Source: Haloarcula amylolytica JCM 13557 (GTDB lineage: Archaea; Halobacteriota; Halobacteria; Halobacteriales; Haloarculaceae). Taken from it: 64,000 nucleotides of DNA. This document shows, in pieces, positions 50,007 through 58,164 of this stretch. Every line of letters starts with the position of its first letter. The first letter of the stretch is position 1. The stretch spans positions 62,001-126,000 of the forward strand of contig NZ_AOLW01000010.1 of assembly GCF_000336615.1 (NCBI RefSeq), written 5' to 3'. The notes beneath the pieces were generated by a model. That model saw only the letters and a list, made by a program, of their open reading frames with translations, ran no database searches and was not told the origin of the DNA. Made by a program: the position numbers and the translations under genes.

Positions 50007-51956
50007 TTACTCCCGGTTCAGATAGGCGACCTGCTGGTCTTCTGGGGCGTGGAGGCCGTAGGGCAGGATGCTGCTGGAGAACGTGTACGTGTTGTAGCCG
50101 ACGTACTCCGTCGACAGCGCCGTCACGTTTGTCCCGAAGACAGTGTAGCTGTTCGGGGCCTGCTCGATAAGTCCCTGCCACACCTTGTCGTACTGCTCGC
50201 CCCGGAACTGTGAGTCTTCGACGGCCTCGACGGAGAACCGTGCCTCCGTCGCGATTTCGTCCAGTTCCGGCGTGTCAATCCGGTTGAAGTTACAGCACTG
50301 GCCGAAGTTGTCGATGGAGTTGACGGCGTCGTAGAAACTGCCGGGGTTGAACGTCCCCGAGAGGCCGATGAGGACGATGTTGCCCTGCTGGTAGTACTCG
50401 GAGCCGAGGATGCGCTGGATGAATGTTGTGAACTCGAAGTCCTCGACGCTGATGTCGAAAAACTCCGTGTTGCTCAGCACCTGCGCGATGAGTTCGGCCT
50501 CGCGCAGGCGGTCGTCCGTCGCGTTCGTCTCGATTGTGGCCTCGATTGGCGTCTCGACGCCGCGGTCGTCGACGGCCTCCTGCAGCAGTTCGGTCGCCGC
50601 CTCGGTGTTCTGCTCGGTCTGTGGGCGCAGTTCCTCGGTGAGTGCCTCGTAGTCCACCGTCCCCGCTTTGGCGGCCATTTCAGGCAGCGGCGTGTAGGCC
50701 GGATTCCGATACCCGTTGTAGATGTTCTCGGCGATCTGGGCACGGGGAATCAGCTGATTGACGCCCCGGCGGATGCGCGGGTCGTCCCACGGTGACTGGG
50801 TGACGGGGTACTGGAGGAAGTTGTACGCGCCGGCATTAGTCACGCTGAGCCGGAAGTCCTCGGCACTCCGGTACTCGCCGTACGTGCCGGTGTTGAGCCC
50901 GTAGGTGAGGTCGATCTCGCCGTTGTTGAGCGCCGCGGCACGGGTCGCGTTGTCCTGCACGATGGCGACCACGACTTCGTCGACGACCGGACTCGTCGGG
51001 AAGCCGTCCGGGCCGTCCCACCACTCCAGCGCGTCGAGGCCGAGGTCGTCGAGCCAGTAGTCGTCGAAGGAACTGAACTCGGCGCGTTCCTCGGTCTCGT
51101 AGGATTCGAACTGGTACGGTCCCGTCCCGATGGGGGTGTGGTCGTTGCGCGGGTCCGCGCCCGTGTCTGGGTACTCCTCGATGTGCTCCATCGGGTACAC
51201 GTCGACCGGGAGCTGGTTGTCGGCTTCCGCATCGGGCTCTTGCCCGTAGATGTTGACCGTGTAGTCATCAACAACCTCGGCGTAGAGGAACGAGTCGAAC
51301 GTCTGGGCCGAAATCGAGGAGTTCTCGACGACCTCGTAGGACCGGGCGACGTTCTCGGCGGTCATCTCCTCGCCGTTGTGGAATTTGACGCCCTCGTGGA
51401 GTTTGGCCTGGTACTTGATGCCGTAGGTACCGTCTTCGACGGCGTCGGGGGCCTCGTTGACAGTCAGAACTTCACCGGCCTCCTGATTCCGGATGAGTAT
51501 CTGATCGTCGGCGACGAGGTTCCCGTCGTCGTCCGTATCAGCCGACACCATGTACGGTTCGTAGGCTCCGTCCTCGACTTCCTGTACGTCCACCCGTTCC
51601 CAGGACTTCGCTAGCCAGGGATAGACGGTGCCTGCGGCGTCCTGTGTGATGATACTCTCGTAGACGAGGCCGTGGACGTTCCCTGCCGGCGCACTGGTGC
51701 TGTAGGACGGGTCAAAGGAGTCGATTCCGGCACCGAGGCCGAACCGGAGGGTCCCCCCGTCCTGAATCTCGTCGACATCGACGTCGACGCGCTCACGGAC
51801 CGGGTCGGGGGCCCCACCGCCGCCTCCGCTACTGGCTCCGTCGTTGGTACCGGTGTTACAGCCGGCGAGTGCGGCCAGTGTGGCGGCACCCGTAGTCTGA
51901 AGCATCCGTCGTCGCGATACTGTCGACGTTCCGCTGGCATCTGCATCTTGAGACAT
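50007..51956 (-). CDS. dppA: Dpp/Opp solute-binding protein, Tat lipoprotein
   Basis: 649 residues from ATG 51956; a GTG at 51962 is possible. The Tat signal TVSRRRMLQTTGAATLAALAGC has the twin Arg and a lipobox Cys, so it is exported folded and lipid-anchored. The body is the SBP_bac_5 family (IDSFDPSYSTSAPAGNVHGLVYE, LHEGVKFHNGEEMTAENV, FRLSVTNAGAYNFLQYPVT). It binds peptides, nickel or other ligands for the Dpp importer encoded next to it; the ligand cannot be told. A TATA-like ACTATAAGT at 52001-52009 on the minus strand precedes it by about 45 bases. Confidence 0.93.
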   Translation of the reverse strand: MSQDADASGTSTVSRRRMLQTTGAATLAALAGCNTGTNDGASSGGGGGAPDPVRERVDVDVDEIQDGGTLRFGLGAGIDSFDPSYSTSAPAGNVHGLVYESIITQDAAGTVYPWLAKSWERVDVQEVEDGAYEPYMVSADTDDDGNLVADDQILIRNQEAGEVLTVNEAPDAVEDGTYGIKYQAKLHEGVKFHNGEEMTAENVARSYEVVENSSISAQTFDSFLYAEVVDDYTVNIYGQEPDAEADNQLPVDVYPMEHIEEYPDTGADPRNDHTPIGTGPYQFESYETEERAEFSSFDDYWLDDLGLDALEWWDGPDGFPTSPVVDEVVVAIVQDNATRAAALNNGEIDLTYGLNTGTYGEYRSAEDFRLSVTNAGAYNFLQYPVTQSPWDDPRIRRGVNQLIPRAQIAENIYNGYRNPAYTPLPEMAAKAGTVDYEALTEELRPQTEQNTEAATELLQEAVDDRGVETPIEATIETNATDDRLREAELIAQVLSNTEFFDISVEDFEFTTFIQRILGSEYYQQGNIVLIGLSGTFNPGSFYDAVNSIDNFGQCCNFNRIDTPELDEIATEARFSVEAVEDSQFRGEQYDKVWQGLIEQAPNSYTVFGTNVTALSTEYVGYNTYTFSSSILPYGLHAPEDQQVAYLNRE

Positions 51957-52000
51957 GAACACATCCCTCGGAGGGTAAGATATGTGTTATTGTTGATCAT

Positions 52001-52009
52001 ACTTATAGT
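52001..52009 (-). promoter_or_regulatory. TATA box of the Dpp operon
   Basis: Minus strand ACTATAAGT lies about 48 bases before the ATG at 51956, giving a short leader that carries a GAGGG ribosome site 8 bases before the ATG. The same 200-base gap also holds the promoter of the divergent aldehyde oxidoreductase gene. Confidence 0.5.
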
Positions 52010-52164
52010 GTAAACATGATTTCATGAACTGCGACCGAAACCACGGTAAAACGCCATTACACCGACTATGGGTTTTATTGCTTCCTGATGGAGGTGGGAA
52101 CGGCTTCAGTTGAACAGTCGCCCATGGCACAATCGATAAGATCATCGCTAGTCAAGGAACAATC

Positions 52165-53826
52165 ATGATACATTCAACGGGGCCGCTACTGACAGTCGAC
52201 CTGTCAGCGGGTGAGACAAACACGGAGGAGATAGACGGCATCCTCGAACAGTACCTCGGTGGTCGCGGTGTCGGGACGCGGCTCGCCCACGAGCGGATCC
52301 CGTTCGACGTTGACCCGCTCGGATCGGAGAACCGACTGGTGTTCTCGACGGGGCCGATGCAGGCCGCCCAGATGAGCTTCACCGGCCGGATGAACTGTAC
52401 CGGCGTCTCGCCGCTGACTGACGGGCTGCTCTCCTCGAACGCCGGCGGGTTCATGTCCAGGAACTTCGCCGATACCGGGTACAGCGCTGTCGAACTCACC
52501 GGCGAGAGCGACGAACTCGTCATCCTCCACGTTCGGGACGACGGCGTCGAGTTCGAGGCCGTCCCCGACCTCGCCGGCGCGACTGTTCCCGAGACGCTGG
52601 AGTACCTCGACGCCGAACACGGTATCGAGGCCGACCAGACGGCCGTTATCGGCCCGGCCGGCGAGAACCGGGTTCGGTTCGCGTCCATCATGACGAGCGG
52701 GGAACGAGCGTTCGGCCGCGGCGGCCTCGGCGCGGTCATGGGTGCGAAAAACGTCAAGGGACTCACGTTCGCGGGCGACTCCCCGCCGGACATCGAGATT
52801 CCACCGATACAGACGGACATTCACCGGGAAGCCGCCACAGCGGACCACATCATGAAACGGCAGGGTACCGTCTCGGTGATGGACCTCGCCAACGAGGTCA
52901 ACGGGCTCCCGTCCTACTACTTCTCCGAGCAGTCGTTCCCGGGTGTAGAGGGCATCAACGGCGACGCAGTCGAATCGAAGAAGTACAAGAAGGGGACCTG
53001 CTCGGCGTGTGCGTTCGCTTGCAAGCTCCCGACACGGGACGAGGAGCGCGGCGTCGAAACCGAAGGCCCCGAGTTCGAGGTGGCGATGGCGTTCGGGTCG
53101 AACTCCGGCGTCGACGACATCGTGGACGTGATGCAGTCCAACGAACTCTGTGACCGCCTCGGGATGGACGCCATCTCCGCCGGCAACACCGTCGCCGCGT
53201 ATCTCGACAGCGAGGACGCGTTTGGCGATACCGAGTTGATTCACGAGACCGTCGCGAAAATCGCCCACCGCGACGGTATCGGCGACACGCTGGCGGAGGG
53301 TATCGACCGCTGCCACGACGACCTCGGCGTCGAGAACTGGACGGTCAAGGGGATGGACTTCGCGGCTCACGAGGGCCGTGTCCTCCACGGCCAGGGGCTC
53401 TCCTACGCCGTCGCCAACCGCGGCGCGGACCACATGTACGCGACGTTCTACTCCGTCGAGTACCCGCTCGTCCCCGACGAACAGGCGGTGGCTCCGGAGG
53501 GGACGCTCGGGAAAGCCGGCGTGCTGGTCGAGCGGGAGAACCTGATGGCGCTGAACGACAGCGGCGTCGTCTGCAAGTTCTCGCGGGACTTCATGACCCC
53601 CGAGCGCTACGAACAGCTCTTCGATGCCGATTTCGAGGACCTGCTGGCCGTTGGCGCTCGCACCGTGACCCTCGAACGCCACTTCAACAACCAGCGTGGC
53701 TTCGACCGGACGGACGACGCGCTCCCCTACGAACTCCCGTCGTTCGAGGCAGCGCTCGACGAGTACTACGACGCGCGCGGCTGGTCCGACGACGGCACGG
53801 TCCCCGAGAATACATTGCCGGTCTAG
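52165..53826 (+). CDS. Aldehyde ferredoxin oxidoreductase (second copy)
   Basis: 553 residues. As in the first copy the pterin region has LGGRGVGTRLAHERI and FTGRMNCTGVSPLTDGLLSSNAGGFM; the cluster ligands are CSACAFAC (near 279-286) and a last Cys near 469 in VVCKFSRDF. It is about 95 residues shorter than the AOR at 31.6 kb, mainly through loss of the C-terminal extension and short loops. It lies divergently to the Dpp operon. Whether it handles other aldehydes, or works with the first, is unknown. Confidence 0.92.
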   Translation: MIHSTGPLLTVDLSAGETNTEEIDGILEQYLGGRGVGTRLAHERIPFDVDPLGSENRLVFSTGPMQAAQMSFTGRMNCTGVSPLTDGLLSSNAGGFMSRNFADTGYSAVELTGESDELVILHVRDDGVEFEAVPDLAGATVPETLEYLDAEHGIEADQTAVIGPAGENRVRFASIMTSGERAFGRGGLGAVMGAKNVKGLTFAGDSPPDIEIPPIQTDIHREAATADHIMKRQGTVSVMDLANEVNGLPSYYFSEQSFPGVEGINGDAVESKKYKKGTCSACAFACKLPTRDEERGVETEGPEFEVAMAFGSNSGVDDIVDVMQSNELCDRLGMDAISAGNTVAAYLDSEDAFGDTELIHETVAKIAHRDGIGDTLAEGIDRCHDDLGVENWTVKGMDFAAHEGRVLHGQGLSYAVANRGADHMYATFYSVEYPLVPDEQAVAPEGTLGKAGVLVERENLMALNDSGVVCKFSRDFMTPERYEQLFDADFEDLLAVGARTVTLERHFNNQRGFDRTDDALPYELPSFEAALDEYYDARGWSDDGTVPENTLPV

Positions 53827-53879
53827 TTCCCGCCCTGGAATCCTCGCAGATAGCTACCTGGCTCCGTCCACACACTGAC

Positions 53880-53999
53880 TCAGTCCGGCCGATCCACCGC
53901 CTTCTCCTCGACGGCGAACGCTGTCCGGTGTGAATAAAACCGAGTCCCGGCCAGTATCGAGAAAATGCCGACAGTTGCGATCCAGATACGAGCGGACGC
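53880..53999 (-). pseudogene. Membrane-protein end fragment
   Basis: Minus-strand frame of 39 codons ending with TGA at 53880-53882. It reads ASARIWIATVGIFSIL, AGTRFYSHRTAF, AVEEKAVDRPD, like the last membrane helix and tail of a transporter. A stop (54000-54002) precedes it and no start is present. It may be a remnant of a gene lost downstream of the DtxR-type regulator. Confidence 0.3.
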
Positions 54000-54042
54000 T
54001 CAGAACGCCGGCTGTAATCCTCGCACCTTGACCGATACGCTC

Positions 54043-54465
54043 TCACGCAGTGTCCCCATCGGAGGTCGTCGAGTCTGAATCGGCAACCCCCCGTGTACCT
54101 TCTGCCCCGGCGTCACAGGGCAGTGTGGCCGCCAACCGCTCGGCGACCATCGGACTGACCAGACCGGCCAGTTCCATCGCTTCCGTCTCGTGGTCGTCGA
54201 GATCGAGCACGCCTCGGAAGAACCACGAGACGGTCACGTACGTCTCGTGTAACTCTGCGGCTTCCTCGCGCCCCGATTCAGTTAGCGTCACGCCATCGTA
54301 GGGCTCGTACGAGACGAGACCGTCTTCGGCGAGTCGTTGGCACATCTCCGTCACCGCCGCCGGAGACCGATCGAGCATCTCCCCCAACTCTCCCGGTGCG
54401 ACTGGCGGGTCGTTCCGGTGCTGTGCGATGTAGATCGCCAGCAAATACTCCGGCGCCGTTCTCAT
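54043..54465 (-). CDS. DtxR/MntR-family metal-dependent transcriptional regulator
   Basis: 140 residues from ATG 54465. The N-terminal winged helix is MRTAPEYLLAIYIAQHRNDPPVAPGELGEMLDRSPAAVTEM (landmarks), with recognition helix SPAAVTEMCQRLAEDGL, then a metal-binding dimerisation helix region ETYVTVSWFFRGVLDLDDHETEAMELAGLVSP with His and Glu residues of the MntR/DtxR site. It lacks the SH3-like third domain (typical of the short MntR/SirR form). It probably represses metal uptake genes when iron or manganese is high. A promoter with two DtxR-like boxes lies about 400 bases upstream. Confidence 0.85.
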   Translation of the reverse strand: MRTAPEYLLAIYIAQHRNDPPVAPGELGEMLDRSPAAVTEMCQRLAEDGLVSYEPYDGVTLTESGREEAAELHETYVTVSWFFRGVLDLDDHETEAMELAGLVSPMVAERLAATLPCDAGAEGTRGVADSDSTTSDGDTA

Positions 54466-54611
54466 CGCTCCGCCGAATCCGCCCCATCCCCGCCGCTTGC
54501 TGCGGGCGTACCAGCCGTCGATTCCCCCTTCGACTGCTCCCCGGTCCCGAAGACCACCGCGTAGGCCCAAGCCCACAGTCGAGCGCGCGACCGTTGCGGG
54601 CGTTTACCCAT
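54462..54611 (-). CDS. Possible small basic ORF coupled to the DtxR-type gene
   Basis: 49 residues from ATG 54611 (MGKRPQRSRARLWAWAYAVVFG), ending with TGA that overlaps the regulator's ATG by four bases (ATGA). A basic N-terminus, a Trp-rich hydrophobic patch and a Gly/Ser/Ala tail. It could act in translational coupling or be chance. No known family. Confidence 0.25.
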   Translation of the reverse strand: MGKRPQRSRARLWAWAYAVVFGTGEQSKGESTAGTPAASGGDGADSAER

Positions 54612-54866
54612 CGTCCGGTTCCCCCGATATCCCGCTATCGCTGTCGCCACTCATCAGGCAGACGCCCCCCAATAGTGTCGGCAGAGCACGGGCGGTCGAG
54701 CAACTGCTCGCCACTGGGACCTCGGGATATGGCCCGCGGTGCACGCCGCTACCCCGCGAAGGGTGCCGACGTAGTCCTCGACGATACGAAACCGCTTGCC
54801 ATCGAGCCCTCCGCGGGTCTCTCCCCGTTTGTGCCCCGCACGCAGTACCGTCGTCTGCCATATGTT

Positions 54867-54880
54867 TTAGGCCAACCTAA
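54867..54880. promoter_or_regulatory. DtxR-type operator, box 1
   Basis: TTAGGCCAACCTAA is a perfect 5+4+5 inverted repeat close to the DtxR/IdeR half-site TTAGG. It directly adjoins the A/T-rich TATA stretch 54881-54890. Confidence 0.6.
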
Positions 54881-54890
54881 TAATATAAAA
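54881..54890. promoter_or_regulatory. TATA box between the DtxR-type operators
   Basis: TAATATAAAA can work in both directions: TATAAAA on plus, TTTTATATTA on minus. A minus-strand start would fall near 54860, about 400 bases before the regulator ATG. A plus-strand start would fall inside box 2. Confidence 0.5.
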
Positions 54891-54902
54891 CGTCTGCGGT
54901 TT

Positions 54903-54916
54903 TTAGGACTGCCTAA
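54903..54916. promoter_or_regulatory. DtxR-type operator, box 2
   Basis: TTAGGACTGCCTAA repeats the same perfect TTAGG/CCTAA half-sites with four-base spacer, centred 36 bases from box 1. The two boxes bracket the TATA box, so a bound metal-repressor pair could block transcription either way. Confidence 0.6.
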
Positions 54917-54924
54917 TCCAATCT

Positions 54925-55152
54925 GTGAAGCTCGGTAAGGAACAGTTGAACCCACTGTTCGGCGAAGCGAGTCCGTCGTGTGGTACTCGACCTCGCTACC
55001 GGGAACACACCGCCTCTCTCACCGCTGTCTCGAACCGACCCGTTCAGTACGGTTTGACCGATTTGATATCGCACTATATGGTTTATTTCGACCGCGATCG
55101 GTCAAGCTCCGACTCGGCCGTGAACAGCCAACAGAAGGTGAGTAGCGGCTAA
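54925..55152 (+). CDS. Doubtful small ORF downstream of the DtxR-type promoter
   Basis: 75 residues from GTG 54925, 35-40 bases after the TATA box and right after box 2, ending before the converging RIO2 gene. The sequence (MKLGKEQLNPLFGEASP ... LTDLISHYMVYFDRDRS) has no known motif. It is the only frame on the plus strand that the operator-promoter could serve, and thus the sole local candidate target in that direction. Confidence 0.25.
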   Translation: MKLGKEQLNPLFGEASPSCGTRPRYREHTASLTAVSNRPVQYGLTDLISHYMVYFDRDRSSSDSAVNSQQKVSSG

Positions 55153-55159
55153 AACGTCG

Positions 55160-56068
55160 CTACTCGGTAAACTCGGTAATAGACTCGAACGCGTCGGTCG
55201 CCAGCCGTTCGGCGACTGCGTCCCTGTCCACGTCGCTGATTTCCTGCGGGTACTTTCGTTCGAAGTAGCTCACGATGTTCTCCACATCGCGGGTTAGCAG
55301 TTCCCTGGCGTTTTCGTGGTCGGTCGGGACGGCCTGGGGCCAGTCGAAGACGACGACGCCCTCGTTCGTGACGAAGACGTTGTACTCGCTCATGTCCGCG
55401 TGGACGTACCCCTCGCGGTAGGCCGTCTGCATCTCCTCAAGCACGAGATCCAGAATCGGCAGTACCTGTTCCGGTTCGAGTTTCGTTCGGGAGAGTTCGA
55501 CGCCGTCTATCTTCTCCATGACAATCGCATGGCGGTTCGTGTCGATAGGCTGTGGGACTGATACGTCCGGATACAGCGTTTCGAGGGCATCGTACTCCCG
55601 TTCGGCGGCCTTCCGGGCGGTGTAGAGCCAGGAGACGTGGTCGCGGTCGGCGGTGTACTCCCGCTCTTTCATCACTTCACGGAAATTGGTGTACCCTTCG
55701 CGGTGGTATTTCAGCGCTACCGGTTTGTACGACTGGGCCTCGTACACGTCGCTTTCCTTGCCGACGCCCAGCGGCGACCCAACTCCTTCGATAGTGTCGC
55801 GCTCGGCAAAGGTGTGCAGCGCAAGCGTGTCGTACCCCTCGAACGTGAGTTTGAACCCCTCGTACTGGATGGTCTTACGCTCGACCAGCCCCCGGTCCGC
55901 ACACCGGTCGAGCCGGTAGTCGACGTCTTCCGTCGTCAGCCGGGAGAACTCGGTCAACTTCTCGCGGGCGACGTACTCCGAGAACCGCATCCCCTGTTCG
56001 ACGCCGGAGAGCAGATGGAAGTCCTCGGGTTCCAGCTCCGCCATCACTGAAGCCACGTTCTGGACCAT
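55160..56068 (-). CDS. rio2: RIO2 family serine protein kinase
   Basis: 302 residues. The N-terminal winged helix (about 1-85, ending GFKLTFEGYDTLALH) is specific to RIO2. The kinase part has the nucleotide loop GVGKESDVYEAQ, the Lys in VALKYHREG, the catalytic loop YVHADMSEYNVFV and metal Asp in VVFDWPQAV. In archaea and eukaryotes it acts in the late maturation of the small ribosomal subunit. Transcribed alone, with a TATA-like CTTTTACC (minus, about 56091-56098) 25-30 bases upstream. Confidence 0.94.
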   Translation of the reverse strand: MVQNVASVMAELEPEDFHLLSGVEQGMRFSEYVAREKLTEFSRLTTEDVDYRLDRCADRGLVERKTIQYEGFKLTFEGYDTLALHTFAERDTIEGVGSPLGVGKESDVYEAQSYKPVALKYHREGYTNFREVMKEREYTADRDHVSWLYTARKAAEREYDALETLYPDVSVPQPIDTNRHAIVMEKIDGVELSRTKLEPEQVLPILDLVLEEMQTAYREGYVHADMSEYNVFVTNEGVVVFDWPQAVPTDHENARELLTRDVENIVSYFERKYPQEISDVDRDAVAERLATDAFESITEFTE

Positions 56069-56768
56069 TAGGGTTCTCTACTGGGCCAACTGGTAAAAGG
56101 CCGACGCGTTCGGCGGAGGGCATTGATAAATTAGTATTCGCTATACAAAATCATATCTCGGCCTCGTCGCTGTTCGGTTTGCAATCGGACTGTCGATGTG
56201 CCGATCAGTACCGCTGGTGGGCGAGCGGGCTGTTCTGCGGAGTATCCAGTGTTGGTCTTGTCAGTCGCTCCGTGCCGAGTAGACGTTTCAAACCCAGTCC
56301 AGCGTCCCCGTGCTGAGTCAGATCAAAGCACAGTGCGCTCGTAAGCGGGCCCAGGTTCCCTCGTGCTGGATATACCTGCTTTAATATGGGTATCTAGCTA
56401 CTCCGATACGGACTTGGTTTCGATGTTTCGCGCCCAACAGCGTCTGAGACAATGTCCTGCCGAGTAGGGAATACTTTAACCCACATGGTACAGGCTCATA
56501 TAGTAGTATTATCGGTCGGGTATCACCGCTGTACTACCGTTTCTGTAGCTCAAATCACGACTGAGTACTCGTGAACACGGGCTCTGAACGGTTGCAGACT
56601 CCCTTTATATGAACGGTGTCTGAACGGAATCACGAGCGACACATCAATCTAAAAACACAATCCTAATCTCGGTAGCAGTATATGTAATGCGAACAGTAGC
56701 TGCCTTTGGCTACTGAATATGTTCTAAATTAGTCTATACTTTTGGTCACCTGAACACAAACAGCCCGT
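56069..56768. other. AT-rich stretch without a recognisable gene
   Basis: About 700 bases between divergent RIO2 and membrane-glycosyltransferase genes. It is AT-richer than most of the window, with many TATA-like motifs (TTAATATGGG, TACTTTAACCC, TTTATATGAACG), short repeats and stops in all frames. I see no tRNA, repeat family member or coding fragment. Long promoter/insulator region, decayed genes or an unknown RNA are all possible. Confidence 0.5.
56733..56743 (+). promoter_or_regulatory. TATA box of the GT39-like membrane protein
   Basis: TCTATACTTTT lies about 30 bases before the GTG at 56769 and supports that GTG as start. Confidence 0.5.
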
Positions 56769-58154
56769 GTGAGCAGACGAAACAAAGATCAACTCAGAGA
56801 TCTGCTTCGCTCGCTTGCCCTCCATCCCCACGATAGACGACTCGCGTTTCCGGTACTGTTTGCCGTCGGCACGCAACTGTACGTTTTCCTGACAATCACA
56901 CTCGATTCCACTCGACCGCCCATGGCACCCGACGCCGGTATCTTCCAGCATCTCGGCTGGTATTTGACACGCGGAGGGCGGTTGTACGTCGACGCCTGGG
57001 AACCGAAGTTGCCGCTGTCCTACGAGACGACCGGGATACTGGCATTGCTGTCCGGTGGCGATATGTACCGACTCCACCTCCTCAGCGTGGTGCTGATGAG
57101 CGGTGCGGTGTGTGCAATCGTCGGACTCGTCGTGATACTGGTCTATGACATCACTGGCGATGATATCGCTGCGCTGCTGGCTGGCCTGTCGATGTTCCTG
57201 TTGCCGGGGTTTGCCGTCCGGCCGGCGTATGGGTTCAAAGCGAAATACCTCCTCGTTCTCTGTGGATTACTGGCGATATATCTGTACACGCGTGGCTACC
57301 CGGCACTGAGTGGCGTGGCTGCGGCAGCCAGTGTTGGATACTGGCAGGCTGGGGCCATCTTCCCGCTGATCGTGGTCGGTCTAGCGATCCAACGGCGCGA
57401 CACGCGGGCGCTTGAGCGTGTCGTCGCCGGCGGTCTCGGTTTTACCGTCGTCATGTTGATACCGGTGTTTCTCCTCTGGCATTCAGCCTCGGAGATGGTC
57501 GTTCAGGTTCTCCTCGTACCGTTACAAACGGAGGAACACGCGTCGTTGCTCGCTCGGTTCGTCGCCGGTGTCGTCCACTTCAAATGGGCGTCACCGTTCG
57601 TCTTGCTCGGTGGACTCGGCCTCGCTCACACCGCTCGATGCTGTTTCACTGACACTGACGGCGTTGCCGGGCGCACCGAATGGTGGATTCCGGTCGGCGC
57701 AGCGTGGTTCGCGTTTCTGGTACTGTTCGTCGATTTCGAAACTGGCGGCTACACCGACCTCATTCCGGGGCTCGCGTTCGTCGCAATCGGTATCGGCATG
57801 ATTGCCACGGTGCTTCGCGACAGACAACAGGCGCAGAATCTCGGCGTCATCCTCGCGCTGGTCCTCGTCGTGAACGTCGCCTTCCTCGGTAGCGTCGGCG
57901 TCGTCTTCACACCCGTCGAGACGCCGGGACCGGTGCCGATGTCGGACCTCGAAACCCACGACCTCCCAGCGGCCTACGACGAGGCCGAACCAGTACCGGA
58001 CGTCCGGTACATCTACTGGCAACAGATCGAGCCGTCGACGTGTCACTACCGGCTCTCGGTGATGGAACTGCGGTGGCTCGACCGAGTCGACTCGTCGGTC
58101 GACAGTCGCTGTCTCGACTTCGGGACCGCCAGCGCCCGACTCGGGAACGGATAG
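56769..58154 (+). CDS. Multi-span membrane protein, GT39/dolichyl-mannosyltransferase-like
   Basis: 461 residues from a GTG start. About 10-11 membrane helices. The first outer loop has MAPDAGIFQHLGWYLTRGGRLYVDAWEPKLPLSY, with Asp and Glu/Lys like the catalytic loop of polyprenyl-phosphate mannosyltransferases (GT39/PMT). A second hydrophobic half follows, and the C-terminal soluble domain of about 90 residues carries two Cys (PSTCHYRL, DSRCLDFG). It may transfer a sugar from a dolichol carrier during surface glycan assembly. No agl-type neighbours are present, so the partner pathway is unknown. Confidence 0.75.
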   Translation: MSRRNKDQLRDLLRSLALHPHDRRLAFPVLFAVGTQLYVFLTITLDSTRPPMAPDAGIFQHLGWYLTRGGRLYVDAWEPKLPLSYETTGILALLSGGDMYRLHLLSVVLMSGAVCAIVGLVVILVYDITGDDIAALLAGLSMFLLPGFAVRPAYGFKAKYLLVLCGLLAIYLYTRGYPALSGVAAAASVGYWQAGAIFPLIVVGLAIQRRDTRALERVVAGGLGFTVVMLIPVFLLWHSASEMVVQVLLVPLQTEEHASLLARFVAGVVHFKWASPFVLLGGLGLAHTARCCFTDTDGVAGRTEWWIPVGAAWFAFLVLFVDFETGGYTDLIPGLAFVAIGIGMIATVLRDRQQAQNLGVILALVLVVNVAFLGSVGVVFTPVETPGPVPMSDLETHDLPAAYDEAEPVPDVRYIYWQQIEPSTCHYRLSVMELRWLDRVDSSVDSRCLDFGTASARLGNG

Positions 58155-58164
58155 CCCGTTACGG

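Larger units (their letters stand above)
54466..55159. other. Gene-poor stretch with DtxR-type promoter
   Basis: About 690 bases between the regulator and RIO2 genes with no secure gene, apart from weak small frames at 54462-54611 (minus) and 54925-55152 (plus). It contains two DtxR-type boxes and a TATA box near 54867-54916 (separate entries). The bulk is GC-rich on the left (54466-54840) and more AT-rich on the right. Confidence 0.6.

Noticed and set aside
54604-54861. 85-codon minus-strand frame with leaderless position after the DtxR-type promoter
   Set aside because: Arg/Gly-rich composition typical of a shadow frame and no recognisable domain; the promoter position alone is not enough.
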